The position numbers were made by a program, and so were the translations under genes. Of a stretch of DNA of 55,474 nucleotides, positions 1 to 8,300 are shown one piece after another (position 1 is the first letter of the stretch; each line of letters begins with the position of its first letter). Under the pieces are notes generated by a model. The model had not been told where the DNA came from. It was given only the letters and a program-made list of their open reading frames with translations, and made no database searches. This DNA is from a virus, in the IMG/VR virus record IMGVR_UViG_3300037993_000105, positions 1 to 55,474 of that record. The stretch is one strand, 5' to 3'.

Positions 1-189
1 TGGGCCGAATGAAATCTCGCACGGTTTCCCGGTTGTACGGGATATAATAGTCTGATGTTCCTTGGTGAAGTCGGGCTTGTCCTGCTCCACCTTACTGCCT
101 TGCTTGTCTTTCGATGCCTCAGGCGGCGTCGTGTAATCGTCCGCGCCCGCCTTATACGTTCTACCGCTGATTTTTACTTCGTCGCACAT
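1..189 (-). CDS. Hypothetical protein, truncated by the left edge of the window
   Basis: The first 63 codons of a leftward gene are visible. It starts with ATG at 189, preceded by an AAAGGA ribosome site, and begins MCDEVKISGRTYKAG. The visible part is hydrophilic, rich in Lys, Asp, Glu and Pro, with no membrane segment. I recognise no family. It is the last visible gene of the leftward unit that starts at the 4.8 kb promoter and follows the 191-409 gene after 1 base. If the two ends of the window were joined, the frame would continue 15 codons and stop at about 55427. Confidence 0.55.
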   Translation of the reverse strand, partial: MCDEVKISGRTYKAGADDYTTPPEASKDKQGSKVEQDKPDFTKEHQTIISRTTGKPCEISFGP

Positions 190-190
190 A

Positions 191-409
191 CTAGTCCTTT
201 CCGAATAAATCCATCACCGTGTGTGATGTGCCGCCGGGAAACGTGCCGTGCTTGCTGAATGTCACTGGCGGGGCGGCTTTGCTCGCTGCGGCGGCTGCTT
301 GCTCGCCTACGTTCTCTGCTTCCTTGGTGTTGACGTTAGGCCGTTGGACCGCGACGTTTATCTTTTCTTCACTCTTACCGAGGGGGAAATTTCCCTGAGG
401 CTTTGGCAT
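191..409 (-). CDS. Small hypothetical protein (72 aa)
   Basis: The start is ATG at 409, chosen over an upstream in-frame start at 445 because a good AAGGAG site lies just before 409. The protein begins MPKPQGNFPLGKSEE, is hydrophilic, has an Ala-rich centre, and contains a short segment KHGTFPGGTSHTVMDLFG. I recognise no family. It sits at the distal end of the leftward lysis/nucleotide unit, 1 base before the next gene. Confidence 0.55.
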   Translation of the reverse strand: MPKPQGNFPLGKSEEKINVAVQRPNVNTKEAENVGEQAAAAASKAAPPVTFSKHGTFPGGTSHTVMDLFGKD

Positions 410-423
410 AAAACTCCTTCGAT

Positions 424-448
424 GCCGTGTGTTTCCGCCTGACACGGC
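424..448 (-). other. Intercistronic hairpin
   Basis: A 7-bp inverted repeat (GCCGTGT / ACACGGC, loop 11) lies in the 84-base gap between the genes ending at 494 and starting at 409. There is no T-tract, so it is more likely an RNA-stability or attenuation hairpin than a full terminator. Confidence 0.4.
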
Positions 449-493
449 CTTGAAGCGGATGAACGGGACAATGGCCCGCCGCGGACGCTTGCG

Positions 494-1234
494 TTACTTC
501 TCTGAAGCGCCTCGGGCCATCGGTGCGCCCTCGGCTTCCAATTCCATCTGGAGAATAGCTAGTGCACGCCACACCATTTTTGCGGAGTGTCGCAGGCCGT
601 CTGTGTCTATCTTACCGCGTTCTGAAAAATGTCTTTGTAGGGTATCTTCGTGGTCTTGTGATTTACCACGCGACCAATGAAGTTTCTCGCCGGGATTGTG
701 CTGCTGGTTGCCCGCATAGGATACCTTTGCAATCTCAATCAGTGCCTGAGGGAAATAATCAAGAACCCCTGTGGCTATTGGAATCTTTTTGCGCTCCGCT
801 GCGTCTGTTGGCAACAGAAGATCGTTAACATTCTTTCGCAAATACAACGCGGCCTGTTGTACACCAGCAAGATCATCTCCAAACTTCCCAAGGCTGGTAT
901 TGCAAGAACTGCATAACCATCCTCTGAACCTGCCGGTTTTATGGTCATGATCTAGATGCAGAGAAGTTTTACCCGGCAACCTGCCGCAAAGTTCACAACT
1001 TTCAGGACAAGGGCGCGTGGGCTGTGGTAGTGACTTTCTTCCCAAGTTACGTGATCTTTCTCGTGCCGCCTCTGGGTCTTTTGCATACTTTGCACGGTTG
1101 ATTGCGTTTAGGCACGCTTGGCACATTGCGTTTGTTACAAACCTGTTCGCAATATGCCCTTTCGAGCAAGGTTTGCCTGTGAAATAATGCCGCAATCCTT
1201 GTTGTCTAGCTTCGGAGCGAGCAATAACGTTCAC
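494..1234 (-). CDS. Endonuclease VII-like HNH domain fused to a MazZ/DUF5664-like domain
   Basis: This 246-residue protein appears to have two domains. Residues 20-120 match phage recombination endonuclease VII: zinc Cys pairs around 23/38/41 and 80/83, the catalytic core LHLDHDHKTGRFRGWLC at 92-108, and C108, C111, N112. Endonuclease VII resolves branched DNA during packaging. Residues 145-232 resemble the MazZ-like (DUF5664) nucleotide pyrophosphohydrolase family: a GVLDYFPQALIEIAKV helix, a YAG..QHNPGEKLHW segment, then a His-rich helical half ending GLRHSAKMVWRALAILQ. The gene overlaps the upstream nucleotidase gene by 4 bases (ATGA), which fits a nucleotide-metabolism pair. The nuclease could instead be a homing-type insertion at the front of a nucleotide-hydrolase gene. 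The first domain is secure; the second is a pattern match. Confidence 0.75.
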   Translation of the reverse strand: MNVIARSEARQQGLRHYFTGKPCSKGHIANRFVTNAMCQACLNAINRAKYAKDPEAARERSRNLGRKSLPQPTRPCPESCELCGRLPGKTSLHLDHDHKTGRFRGWLCSSCNTSLGKFGDDLAGVQQAALYLRKNVNDLLLPTDAAERKKIPIATGVLDYFPQALIEIAKVSYAGNQQHNPGEKLHWSRGKSQDHEDTLQRHFSERGKIDTDGLRHSAKMVWRALAILQMELEAEGAPMARGASEK

Positions 1235-1818
1235 TTCCCCTCCTCATTCAGAATAATTTTTGCGAACGTATCGAAGTCCTTGACTCGCGTCAGTCCGTTC
1301 GCATCTGCATCGAACGCGAGGTTGTGACTCGAATCCTTGAGGTAGACCTTACAGGCAGGCACAGCCTTTTGGATGTCAAGACAGTTCTTAGGACGGTCGT
1401 CAATGAAGTAGTCGTATTTCAGCGCCGCCGCCAGCGAGCCTTTCTCATAGCCCACAATGACCGTCGGATGCGGAATGCCGAAGTTGCGGTCAAGAAAGTT
1501 AGCTGACTGCTTTGCTGCTGTCAGGCCGACAGTGTCTACGCGGGCGGTCGGGTAATAGAGTGTGTGTCTCTTGTCGAGCGCACGCAGCATTTCACCTGTT
1601 GCACCATCCTCTAGTCTCAAACACTCCCAGAAATGCGGAGTTACCTTGATGTCGTCCCACACCTTCGCCTGTTCTTCTTTGGTCAATCCGAAGTTCGACC
1701 ATTCCCAGTCGACAGGCAATGTGCCAAGCGCGGGTTCCCCATAACGCACATGAGCGAGGTAGGTGTATGCGGTAATAAAATCCGCCAATACATCATCGAG
1801 GTCAATGCCTACAATCAT
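1231..1818 (-). CDS. 5'(3')-deoxyribonucleotidase, HAD superfamily
   Basis: This 195-residue protein opens with the HAD motif I, D6-L-D-D9 (IVGIDLDDVLAD), where D6 is the nucleophile and D8 the acid/base. A later KYDYFIDDRPKNC segment (about 134-146) carries the metal-binding Asp pair of motif IV. This matches the NT5C family, which removes phosphate from deoxynucleoside monophosphates. Phages use such enzymes to shape dNTP pools. It overlaps both neighbours by 4 bases, so translation is coupled, and it lies beside the MazZ-like domain protein, supporting a nucleotide-pool role. Confidence 0.85.
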   Translation of the reverse strand: MIVGIDLDDVLADFITAYTYLAHVRYGEPALGTLPVDWEWSNFGLTKEEQAKVWDDIKVTPHFWECLRLEDGATGEMLRALDKRHTLYYPTARVDTVGLTAAKQSANFLDRNFGIPHPTVIVGYEKGSLAAALKYDYFIDDRPKNCLDIQKAVPACKVYLKDSSHNLAFDADANGLTRVKDFDTFAKIILNEEGK

Positions 1819-2060
1819 ACGCCCTCCGACACTTCGGCAGGAAGAATCTTCTCAATCCTGAAACCGAGAATCAGTGACGCATCTGTGAGCTGTTGAAGTA
1901 CGTCGAACTTGATAAGCATGTACGGGAACTCGTACGTCGTCTCCTTGGTCCCGTTCACCTTGTCAAGCGTAATTATGGTTAGACGGGCGGGGAACCCAGT
2001 TCCGAACGTGCCGTCTAACCGAATGATCAGTCTGCCTTCGCTATCGCGCTCTGCTGCCAT
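1815..2060 (-). CDS. Hypothetical protein (81 aa)
   Basis: It starts with ATG at 2060 behind a strong AGGAGGAG site and overlaps the nucleotidase gene by 4 bases. The sequence alternates charged and hydrophobic residues (RLIIRLDGTFGTGFPARLTIITL), which suggests a small beta-sheet protein. I recognise no family. Confidence 0.6.
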   Translation of the reverse strand: MAAERDSEGRLIIRLDGTFGTGFPARLTIITLDKVNGTKETTYEFPYMLIKFDVLQQLTDASLILGFRIEKILPAEVSEGV

Positions 2061-2078
2061 ACTCCTCCTAGAATTTGG

Positions 2079-3722
2079 CTATGCTCTCCACTTGGCCGCT
2101 CCGTCGACCAATTTCATGCTGACTATTGCCCGCTGTCCATTTGGGTAGAGAACCACATGACTCCAACCCCAACTTGAAGGTCCACAGGTGTAATCCCAGC
2201 CCTCTGTCAGTTTCGAAGAGGTGCCCGCGACATACAGTCCGTGGAAAATGCCCGCGGCGTGTGTGTGCGCGGTCGTTGCCTTCTTGCCAATCTTCGCGAG
2301 GTTCTGTGGAGACCCGAAAGAGCCATTAGGTCCGAGGTGCCCGTGAAGGCCGCACTCGACTTCCTTGATTTCAAACGACTCGTCCGGCAACAGGAACTTG
2401 ACAGCACCCGGTTTCAGGCCCGCCTCATTCTCCATTGCGAACTTCGTCAGATTGACGTTCTTCGCTAACTTGCCAGCGCGAAGTTCACTATACATGAATG
2501 ACTGCAGTCGCAGAAACAATTCAGTGTTGGCAGGGTCAGGGCGGTAGTCGTATTCCTGCAACCACGCCTTCAGCCAGCTGCGGTCATGATTTGCGTCAGG
2601 CACAACAGTGTGACACCACGGTCGCAAATACCGCTCAACCGTTTCCTTAGTCTTTGACAACTCTGCGGCGACACGGCTCAGGCCGCGAAGCCATGTCGTA
2701 AACTTCTCATGGATCGCCTTGTGCTTGCGTACGTGCCGGTTGATGCTCGCACCTTCCATTATATCGTGTAGAAACTGGTACGTCGGGTGCAATGTATCAA
2801 GCATGCCCAGCGAGGCTTCGACGACCTCAGGCTGTGCGTTTGTCGAGTGCAAGTCTCCCCATGTGATGGCGTCGACGTGTGCTTCTGTTGAAACTACCTC
2901 GCCGCCCTCAATGACGACGTTCAAATCTTGAATGTTGCGCCCGTTCTTGCGAGCGGCCACTTGACGCACCCACCAGTTGCCTTGACTATCGACCTCGACA
3001 AGCAAGAACGCATATCGGTGATGGTGCTCTGCCTTGATGCCCAGTTTCTTCTGAAGGTAGTTCATCTGGGTCGCGGTGCCTGTCGTGTAAATCATCTTGA
3101 CAGGAAGGTCAGGCGTCGTCGCAATCGACCGCATCTCAATCTTCGTGTGCGGGAATATAACGCTGTTCGAACCGCCGTAAGTCTCCAGACCTGAGATCGG
3201 ATTGTCTTCAGTCGGTAGGATGTTCATGTTGCCACACCACGAAAGTCCCGGTGCGAGTTCATAACGCCCATCGCTGATGTACGGGGCAATTGCTGGGTCG
3301 AACCACAAATCTTCTTGATAGTCTTTCTTGGTGCCGTTTTTGACGGCCAACTTGCCAAAGTTGTTCTGGTTGTACGAGAATGTTCCGACCATGATCTTGG
3401 CGTCGTAATGCTTCGCCATCGCCAACACGTTCTCCCAAAAAGGTTCATGGACATGCGTGTTGTTCTGTGCTGATGTCAAGATGTATCGTTTGATCACACC
3501 GGAAGTTGGAAGTGCTTCGCGCTTCTCCGCGGCGTGCTTCTTGCCGCCTGCTAGCGGCTTGCGGCCCATGCCGACTCGTGCGATGTTGCGCCGAACTGTG
3601 CTGCGACTGCATCCCACCTCGCGGGATACCGCCGAAATGTTTCCTGAGTTTTTATTGAAACTGGCAATAATCGTAGCTCGCAAACCAGCGTCTGCTGTGC
3701 TGGTCGGTTTCTTTACGCTCAT
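2079..3722 (-). CDS. A1-like phage protein with N-terminal helix-turn-helix and a metallophosphoesterase-like C-terminal part
   Basis: Start at 3722 (547 aa) is preferred over 3809 because an AAGAAGG site precedes it and the longer form would overlap the gene upstream. Residues about 15-55 look like a helix-turn-helix (NISAVSREVGCSRSTVRRN). The rest has the GDLHS, SINRH and late ECGLHGHLGPNG.GS and AHTHAAG elements that I associate with T5 A1-like proteins and calcineurin-type phosphoesterases: ordered Asp, Asn-His and paired His residues. In T5, A1 acts before the main infection programme; here the gene sits at the end of the lysis unit. The family assignment comes from motif memory and should be tested. 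Confidence 0.55.
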   Translation of the reverse strand: MSVKKPTSTADAGLRATIIASFNKNSGNISAVSREVGCSRSTVRRNIARVGMGRKPLAGGKKHAAEKREALPTSGVIKRYILTSAQNNTHVHEPFWENVLAMAKHYDAKIMVGTFSYNQNNFGKLAVKNGTKKDYQEDLWFDPAIAPYISDGRYELAPGLSWCGNMNILPTEDNPISGLETYGGSNSVIFPHTKIEMRSIATTPDLPVKMIYTTGTATQMNYLQKKLGIKAEHHHRYAFLLVEVDSQGNWWVRQVAARKNGRNIQDLNVVIEGGEVVSTEAHVDAITWGDLHSTNAQPEVVEASLGMLDTLHPTYQFLHDIMEGASINRHVRKHKAIHEKFTTWLRGLSRVAAELSKTKETVERYLRPWCHTVVPDANHDRSWLKAWLQEYDYRPDPANTELFLRLQSFMYSELRAGKLAKNVNLTKFAMENEAGLKPGAVKFLLPDESFEIKEVECGLHGHLGPNGSFGSPQNLAKIGKKATTAHTHAAGIFHGLYVAGTSSKLTEGWDYTCGPSSWGWSHVVLYPNGQRAIVSMKLVDGAAKWRA

Positions 3723-3735
3723 TCGGAACCCCTTC

Positions 3736-4053
3736 TTAGAGCTTTCGTTTGCGGCGGTCAGCTGGTTGCGCCGTAGCAACCATTGCCGCTGGTTGTGTTC
3801 TTTTGGCAATCGTCTTCAAACTGTTGTCCATGCTGTGCAGCAGGCCGTCCTGTTTCCCCAGACTGGTGCACATCGCAGGAAAATGTTCTGATGCCATCTT
3901 GTCAACCTGAGTGACAGCTTTTGTTGCGACGGCTGTGATCTCCGTCACGAATTTCGATGCTCTCCACGCGAAATATATGATCGCGGGCCACCCGATGACC
4001 ATCAAATGCTGGTACGCGTACTCAAACATCTCTCCGTTACTTGGTACCATCAT
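3736..4053 (-). CDS. Small membrane-anchored protein, possible lysis accessory
   Basis: This 105-residue protein has one likely transmembrane segment near the N-terminus (about 14-32, HLMVIGWPAIIYFAWRAS), followed by a helical soluble domain (VTEITAVATKAVTQVDKM) and a basic C-terminus. ATG at 4053 overlaps the end of the preceding membrane gene by 17 bases; a downstream ATG at 4029 is also possible. Its place directly after the endolysin and a holin-like gene suggests a spanin- or holin-like role, but it has no lipobox and no diagnostic motif. Confidence 0.55.
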   Translation of the reverse strand: MMVPSNGEMFEYAYQHLMVIGWPAIIYFAWRASKFVTEITAVATKAVTQVDKMASEHFPAMCTSLGKQDGLLHSMDNSLKTIAKRTQPAAMVATAQPADRRKRKL

Positions 4054-4258
4054 TGTTGCCCCCGTTCTGACCTTGGTCGTTGCTTTGCGACTTCACCCAA
4101 CTGTGCCCGCCTAGAAAGCCGAGGACCGTCGTTGTAAAAGCCACGTAGCTGGCGTCAAGACCGTGGAGCCAATGAATCGCAGAACCTATCAAAAAGATCA
4201 AAATTCCGATGGGCAGATGCCCGTCTTTATTTACGACACTGATGATTTTTTCCCACAT
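4037..4258 (-). CDS. Putative holin-like small membrane protein
   Basis: Start at 4258 is set by a GGAAGG site. The 73-residue product MWEKIISVVNKDG... has two hydrophobic stretches (about 15-30, PIGILIFLIGSAIHWL, and 36-53, YVAFTTTVLGFLGGHSW) joined by a short turn, then a hydrophilic Gln/Asn-rich tail. That is the usual layout of class II holins. It directly follows the endolysin gene in the same transcription unit. Holins vary greatly, so this is a context call. Confidence 0.6.
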   Translation of the reverse strand: MWEKIISVVNKDGHLPIGILIFLIGSAIHWLHGLDASYVAFTTTVLGFLGGHSWVKSQSNDQGQNGGNNDGTK

Positions 4259-4293
4259 AATGCATCCTTCCAGCATCCCCCTCCCAAAAGACG

Positions 4294-4719
4294 CTATGCC
4301 CAAAAACTGAGTGAATTTAGGTCTGATACTCGTTTGTGTTGCTGTAGCCCATCGTTGCCGATGGCTCGTACTATTTTCTCCAAAAACCACGGACGCTCGA
4401 TCTTGCTGAGATCGCCCCAGTAAAGCCCGCCATGCGTCAGGTCAGTCGCGCTGCCGTCGTAAATGCCATCGACCGTTTGTAGCAGCTTCATGAACACCGG
4501 CTCCCAGATGGACGGAAACTTCAAGGGCGGCAACTCATTTTCAGCCATGAATGTAGGAACATTCTCAATGACTTGCAAAATACTTCCCCACCCGCACCTC
4601 AATCGATTCATCAGCGCGTGCATCACCATCTGACCGGCAAGGTGCCCGCCTGTGTACGACTGTCCGAACCGCCAACCCATCATAACCAACTGAGTCTTAC
4701 AAAAATCATCTTGCCTCAA
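4294..4719 (-). CDS. Putative endolysin (SleB-like cell-wall hydrolase family)
   Basis: The start is TTG at 4719 (141 aa, MRQDDFCKTQLVMMGWRFGQ). It is preferred because a GGGGGAGGG ribosome site lies 10 bases upstream, whereas an earlier in-frame TTG at 4824 falls exactly on the -35 box of the promoter. The YTGGHLAGQMVMHALMNRLR and GIYDGSATDLTHGGLYW segments fit phage cell-wall hydrolases related to SleB, where a Glu- or Asp-bearing helix and the D.T.GG..Y loop shape the active site. It heads the lysis cassette: endolysin, holin-like gene, membrane protein. The exact fold is inferred. Confidence 0.65.
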   Translation of the reverse strand: MRQDDFCKTQLVMMGWRFGQSYTGGHLAGQMVMHALMNRLRCGWGSILQVIENVPTFMAENELPPLKFPSIWEPVFMKLLQTVDGIYDGSATDLTHGGLYWGDLSKIERPWFLEKIVRAIGNDGLQQHKRVSDLNSLSFWA

Positions 4720-4795
4720 CGTATGGCTACCCTCCCCCAACGTGCCGCAGCCGCTTGCTTTGCCCTTGCAATCTGCACGCTGTTCTCCCATCTTT

Positions 4796-4824
4796 ATAGT
4801 ACCAAACGGTGCAGGTTTTGTCAA
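4796..4824 (-). promoter_or_regulatory. Sigma70-like promoter for the lysis/nucleotide unit
   Basis: Read on the minus strand: TTGACA, a 17-base spacer, then TACTAT. The two boxes and the spacing are identical to the promoters at 42711 and 48063 on the other strand. It begins 6 bases after the stop of the preceding gene and leaves a leader of about 70 bases before the endolysin start. Confidence 0.8.
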
Positions 4825-4829
4825 GCCTT

Positions 4830-5342
4830 TTATTGCTCCCGTGTAGGCATCTCATTCGGCACCATTTCACCGCTTGGTGAAAGCATGTGCCGCTCGACAT
4901 CAGGTGGCTGATTGAGGTCACCGGGAGTGTTCCCAGAGTTCATCTGGGGCTTGCCCACAGGGTTGCTGATGTTCATGTCTACGTACCCCGTAGAGCCCTC
5001 GCCCAGCTTCGGCGGCTGTGTCTTGTGCTCCGTATCGAGTTCGGGCTTGATACCACTTGTATTTGGTATAATCATGCCGCCCCAGTCGACGGGTGCACCG
5101 GCGGGCAGGGGCGCTTCCGTTTTGCCCTTCGCGCCCTTCGCCGGTTTTTGTTTTGCCTGCTTGTCCCTTTCGAGGTCTTCGTGGGACGGATAGAATTTTT
5201 GGAAGCGTGCAGGAAGTTCCGCTTCCTCTTCAGGGGAAAGGTCTTTGCCCGACCCCAGCGTATTGAGGGCCATGTAGTTTTCACGAGTGAGTGGCGTGCC
5301 GAGCATTTCCATCAGTGATTGAATTGGGTCCGGTTTCGGCAT
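4830..5342 (-). CDS. Hypothetical virion-associated protein (170 aa)
   Basis: The start ATG at 5342 overlaps the stop of the large upstream gene as TAATG, with GGAGG 7 bases before. The product begins MPKPDPIQSLMEMLGTPLTRENY. It is acidic and Pro/Gly-rich in the second half (KPAKGAKGKTEAPLPAG, GGMIIPNTSG), so largely disordered. I recognise no family. The coupling suggests it works with the 1060-residue ejection-type protein. Confidence 0.6.
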   Translation of the reverse strand: MPKPDPIQSLMEMLGTPLTRENYMALNTLGSGKDLSPEEEAELPARFQKFYPSHEDLERDKQAKQKPAKGAKGKTEAPLPAGAPVDWGGMIIPNTSGIKPELDTEHKTQPPKLGEGSTGYVDMNISNPVGKPQMNSGNTPGDLNQPPDVERHMLSPSGEMVPNEMPTREQ

Positions 5343-8300
5343 TATTTGCCTCCAAAGTTGAAGCTCTCCGCACGGCTTTCGTCGGCGTCCCACTCTTCCT
5401 GCGACATCCACTCAGGCTTCTTGAAACCACCTACTGCATTGATGATCTCTTGCCGTGCCTGTTCAGCAGTCATTTTACCGTCACCGACCTGCCGCCAGAT
5501 GTCATTGAGGGCCTGTACATGCGCTTGGGGTTTTTCACCAAGCAACGACCGTATGCCTTCCCAAAGCACAGACTGTGCTTGGTTTGGTCGTACACCCTTT
5601 TCTTTGGCAACGTTTCTATACGCTTCTTCGTGAATCGGGTACGTACCCTTAATGCCCACAGGCGCGTTAGTAGGCGGCTGGGGCGTACCTTTTTTGCTGG
5701 TCCCGAAGTTGTGTGCAACCTCGACATCGTCGCCGCCGACCGCTTTGAGGTGCGCCGCCCGGACAGCATGCGTATCTATGGTCAAATGGCCGTCTTCAGA
5801 CCACGGATTGATGATGTTGTTGTAAAAGTTTCTAGTCTTATGTCCTCGCCCGATTGCCTCACCAATTGATGCAGGTGAACCGTCGCCTTCAAGAATCTGA
5901 AGTGCCTTTGTCATAGAACCAATAGCGCCCCAGTTGTGTTGCGTGCTCGCCCGCACTTCACCCTCGGGAGAGTATACAGGAGTCTGGTCGGCCCCCTCTG
6001 TCTCGTCAACAAGTCTGAGCCACAATGCTTTGCCCGCTTGCACCGCTGCCGCTGCTTTCTCAGGGTCACGCTTCATGAGACTATCGGTTGCCTTAATTTC
6101 ATCATAACGCTTACCCCGTACAAAGTCAAGGGCTTTTTTGAATTCGGCAGGTTGCGGTACGCCAGCTCTTTTCAGGTTACGTAGCTCTGTCAGTTTGTCG
6201 TCCATGGCGTCTGTCCACGCATGCCCTCGACTGTCCTGATACCGCTGAATGAATCGCTCAGCGTTGCCAAGGTTGTTGCTCCACTCGTTCTGAGGCGAAA
6301 AGACGGAAACGACACCTGCCACCTTCTCATGTGGCACACCTGTCTTGCGGGAGATTTCGCTCGTCAACCCGTGGGCCGCTTCATACCACTTTTGTGATGT
6401 CCGCTTGATCGAATCAGGTATTGCGTCCCACAGTGCACTGAGGTTTCCAGTATAATGTTTGATGGTGTCATCAATGACCTGAGGGGCGGTTTTGCCTTCG
6501 TGATTCAATCCTTCATTGGCGTACTTCGAAAGGGTGAGTCCCATCTTGTCCGTATAGCCGAGTTTGGTTTCACCGTTCTCACCAACTTTGCTAGGAGCGG
6601 CTTTGCCCGCTTCATCCATTGCTGTGCGGCCAAGCGTAGGAGCGGTCGCTCCTTCAGTGTACCGTGGAGAAATTTGCTTTGCTTGCAAACCTGCACGATA
6701 CTCAGGGGTTGTTGCTGAGGCTTTCTCGTACGGCGTCTGTGCTGATGTCGTAGCCTCGGGCTGTTTGGTCCACTTTGAAATCTGTTCCTGTGTCGGCAAC
6801 TTTCCTGCTTTGTCACCGCTCCAGTTGTCAGTCATCTCACCGTTTTCGATCTTGACGATGTGACTGTTCGATTTTGGATTCATCTTCAGATCGTGCATGT
6901 CGGCGTTGTTTGGCAGCGGTCTCCAGCCGTCTTGAGAGTCCATTTTGCGAGAGTCTACGTCGTAGTACTTTGCGCCCGCTTCTGCCGCGCGCCTTGATAC
7001 GTCTTCGAGTGACGTTTTGTTGCCGCCCGAAGCATTATTCGCAAGCATCGGCTCTTCACCCGTGCCGCCCGTCTGTACTAACTCATGTGTCTTTAGGTGG
7101 AAGATGGACTTTTGGTTGGCCGCTGCACCTGCTGCTTTTGCCTCGTCGTCGTCCTTTATCAACTTCGTGACATCAAGGATGTGGTTACCTTTTTCGTCCT
7201 TCCAAGAGCCTATCGCGTGGTCTGGTTGGGCGAGCAAGTCTGCGTTCTTATCCGCAAACTGCTGATAGCGATCTGGCGTTAAACTGCCGGGTGCTACATT
7301 CTCAGTGCGGTCGGGATGTACTCCGACAGACCAAGCGTCTGTGCCATCAAGATTCTTACTGCCGTCTGCGCTAAATGTTGCCCCGCCGTTCTTGAGGTGC
7401 TGTGCACGCATCTCGGCAAACGGGTGCGCTGCGGGCTCTTCGCCTTTGATCGGCACAAGACCGCGCATTGTTTTTTCTAAATCAGTCCCGGCCTTACCAT
7501 ACTCTATGTTGGCAGTCTTGCCGCTAGGCGTCTCGATGTACACCTTTCCCGAGCCCATTTGCGGAGCCATGCGGTTGAGATGTTCCAACTGTTCGGTGGT
7601 CACACCACTGTCCGGTATGGACATATTGAACGAGCGGTCACCATACACGCCGTAAGGACGCATGCGAATTCCGCCGCCATTGACAAACACCTCGCGAGGG
7701 GCAGGCACGTCCGTCGTCTTACCACCTAGCATTTCATCGTGTATTGCTCCGGGCGGCATTGCAACACCAGTGCCATCAGGTAGGATGGCTGCTGTATGCG
7801 CTGGGTCGCCATCCGACTCTCCATACTTTTCCAACAACTTCGGACCTACGACATCGGGATGGTACTTGTCTTCGGGCTTGCCTCCACCCAATCCCTTGCG
7901 ACCTTTTCCACTGCGGATGACGCCTTCCTCACCGCCTTCTTGAAACGGGCGATTCTTTATTGCACTCGACACAGCGTCAACAGTTGTCGCGCCAACTTCG
8001 TTCTTCAGTATCTGCGAGCGAGGCATGGTCGGGCCTTCTGCGCCCTCAACAGGTGCCGCACCTCTTGCAAACTTCCCGCCTCCCTCTATGAGTTTGCCAC
8101 CAACCGCCATTCCGCCCGATTGACCGATAGCCTCAGGAGCAACGTCCAGCATGTCACTCTGTTTTTGAATTCGACTTTCAGGTGTCCCTGCTGCATAGTC
8201 GTAGTAGTACTTCGCTGCGGTCTTGATTGGCTCGGTGAGCATGCTGTGGATGAGTGGAATGTGCCCGCCCTTGACATCCTCAATCGCGCCCTGAGCAATG

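Noticed and set aside
494-1234. Evidence of a 2-aminoadenine (Z) genome
   Set aside because: Only a MazZ-like domain is seen. No PurZ-type adenylosuccinate synthetase or DatZ-like HD phosphohydrolase is visible, and MazZ-like domains are common in ordinary phages.
4720-4824. Longer endolysin starting at TTG 4824 or ATG 4791
   Set aside because: The TTG coincides with the -35 box, the ATG would be at the transcription start, and a better ribosome site and family-like N-terminus support 4719.
5291-5869. Long plus-strand open frames opposite the late genes, this one 192 codons
   Set aside because: They mirror the codon structure of the minus-strand genes, lack ribosome sites and show no recognisable protein features.
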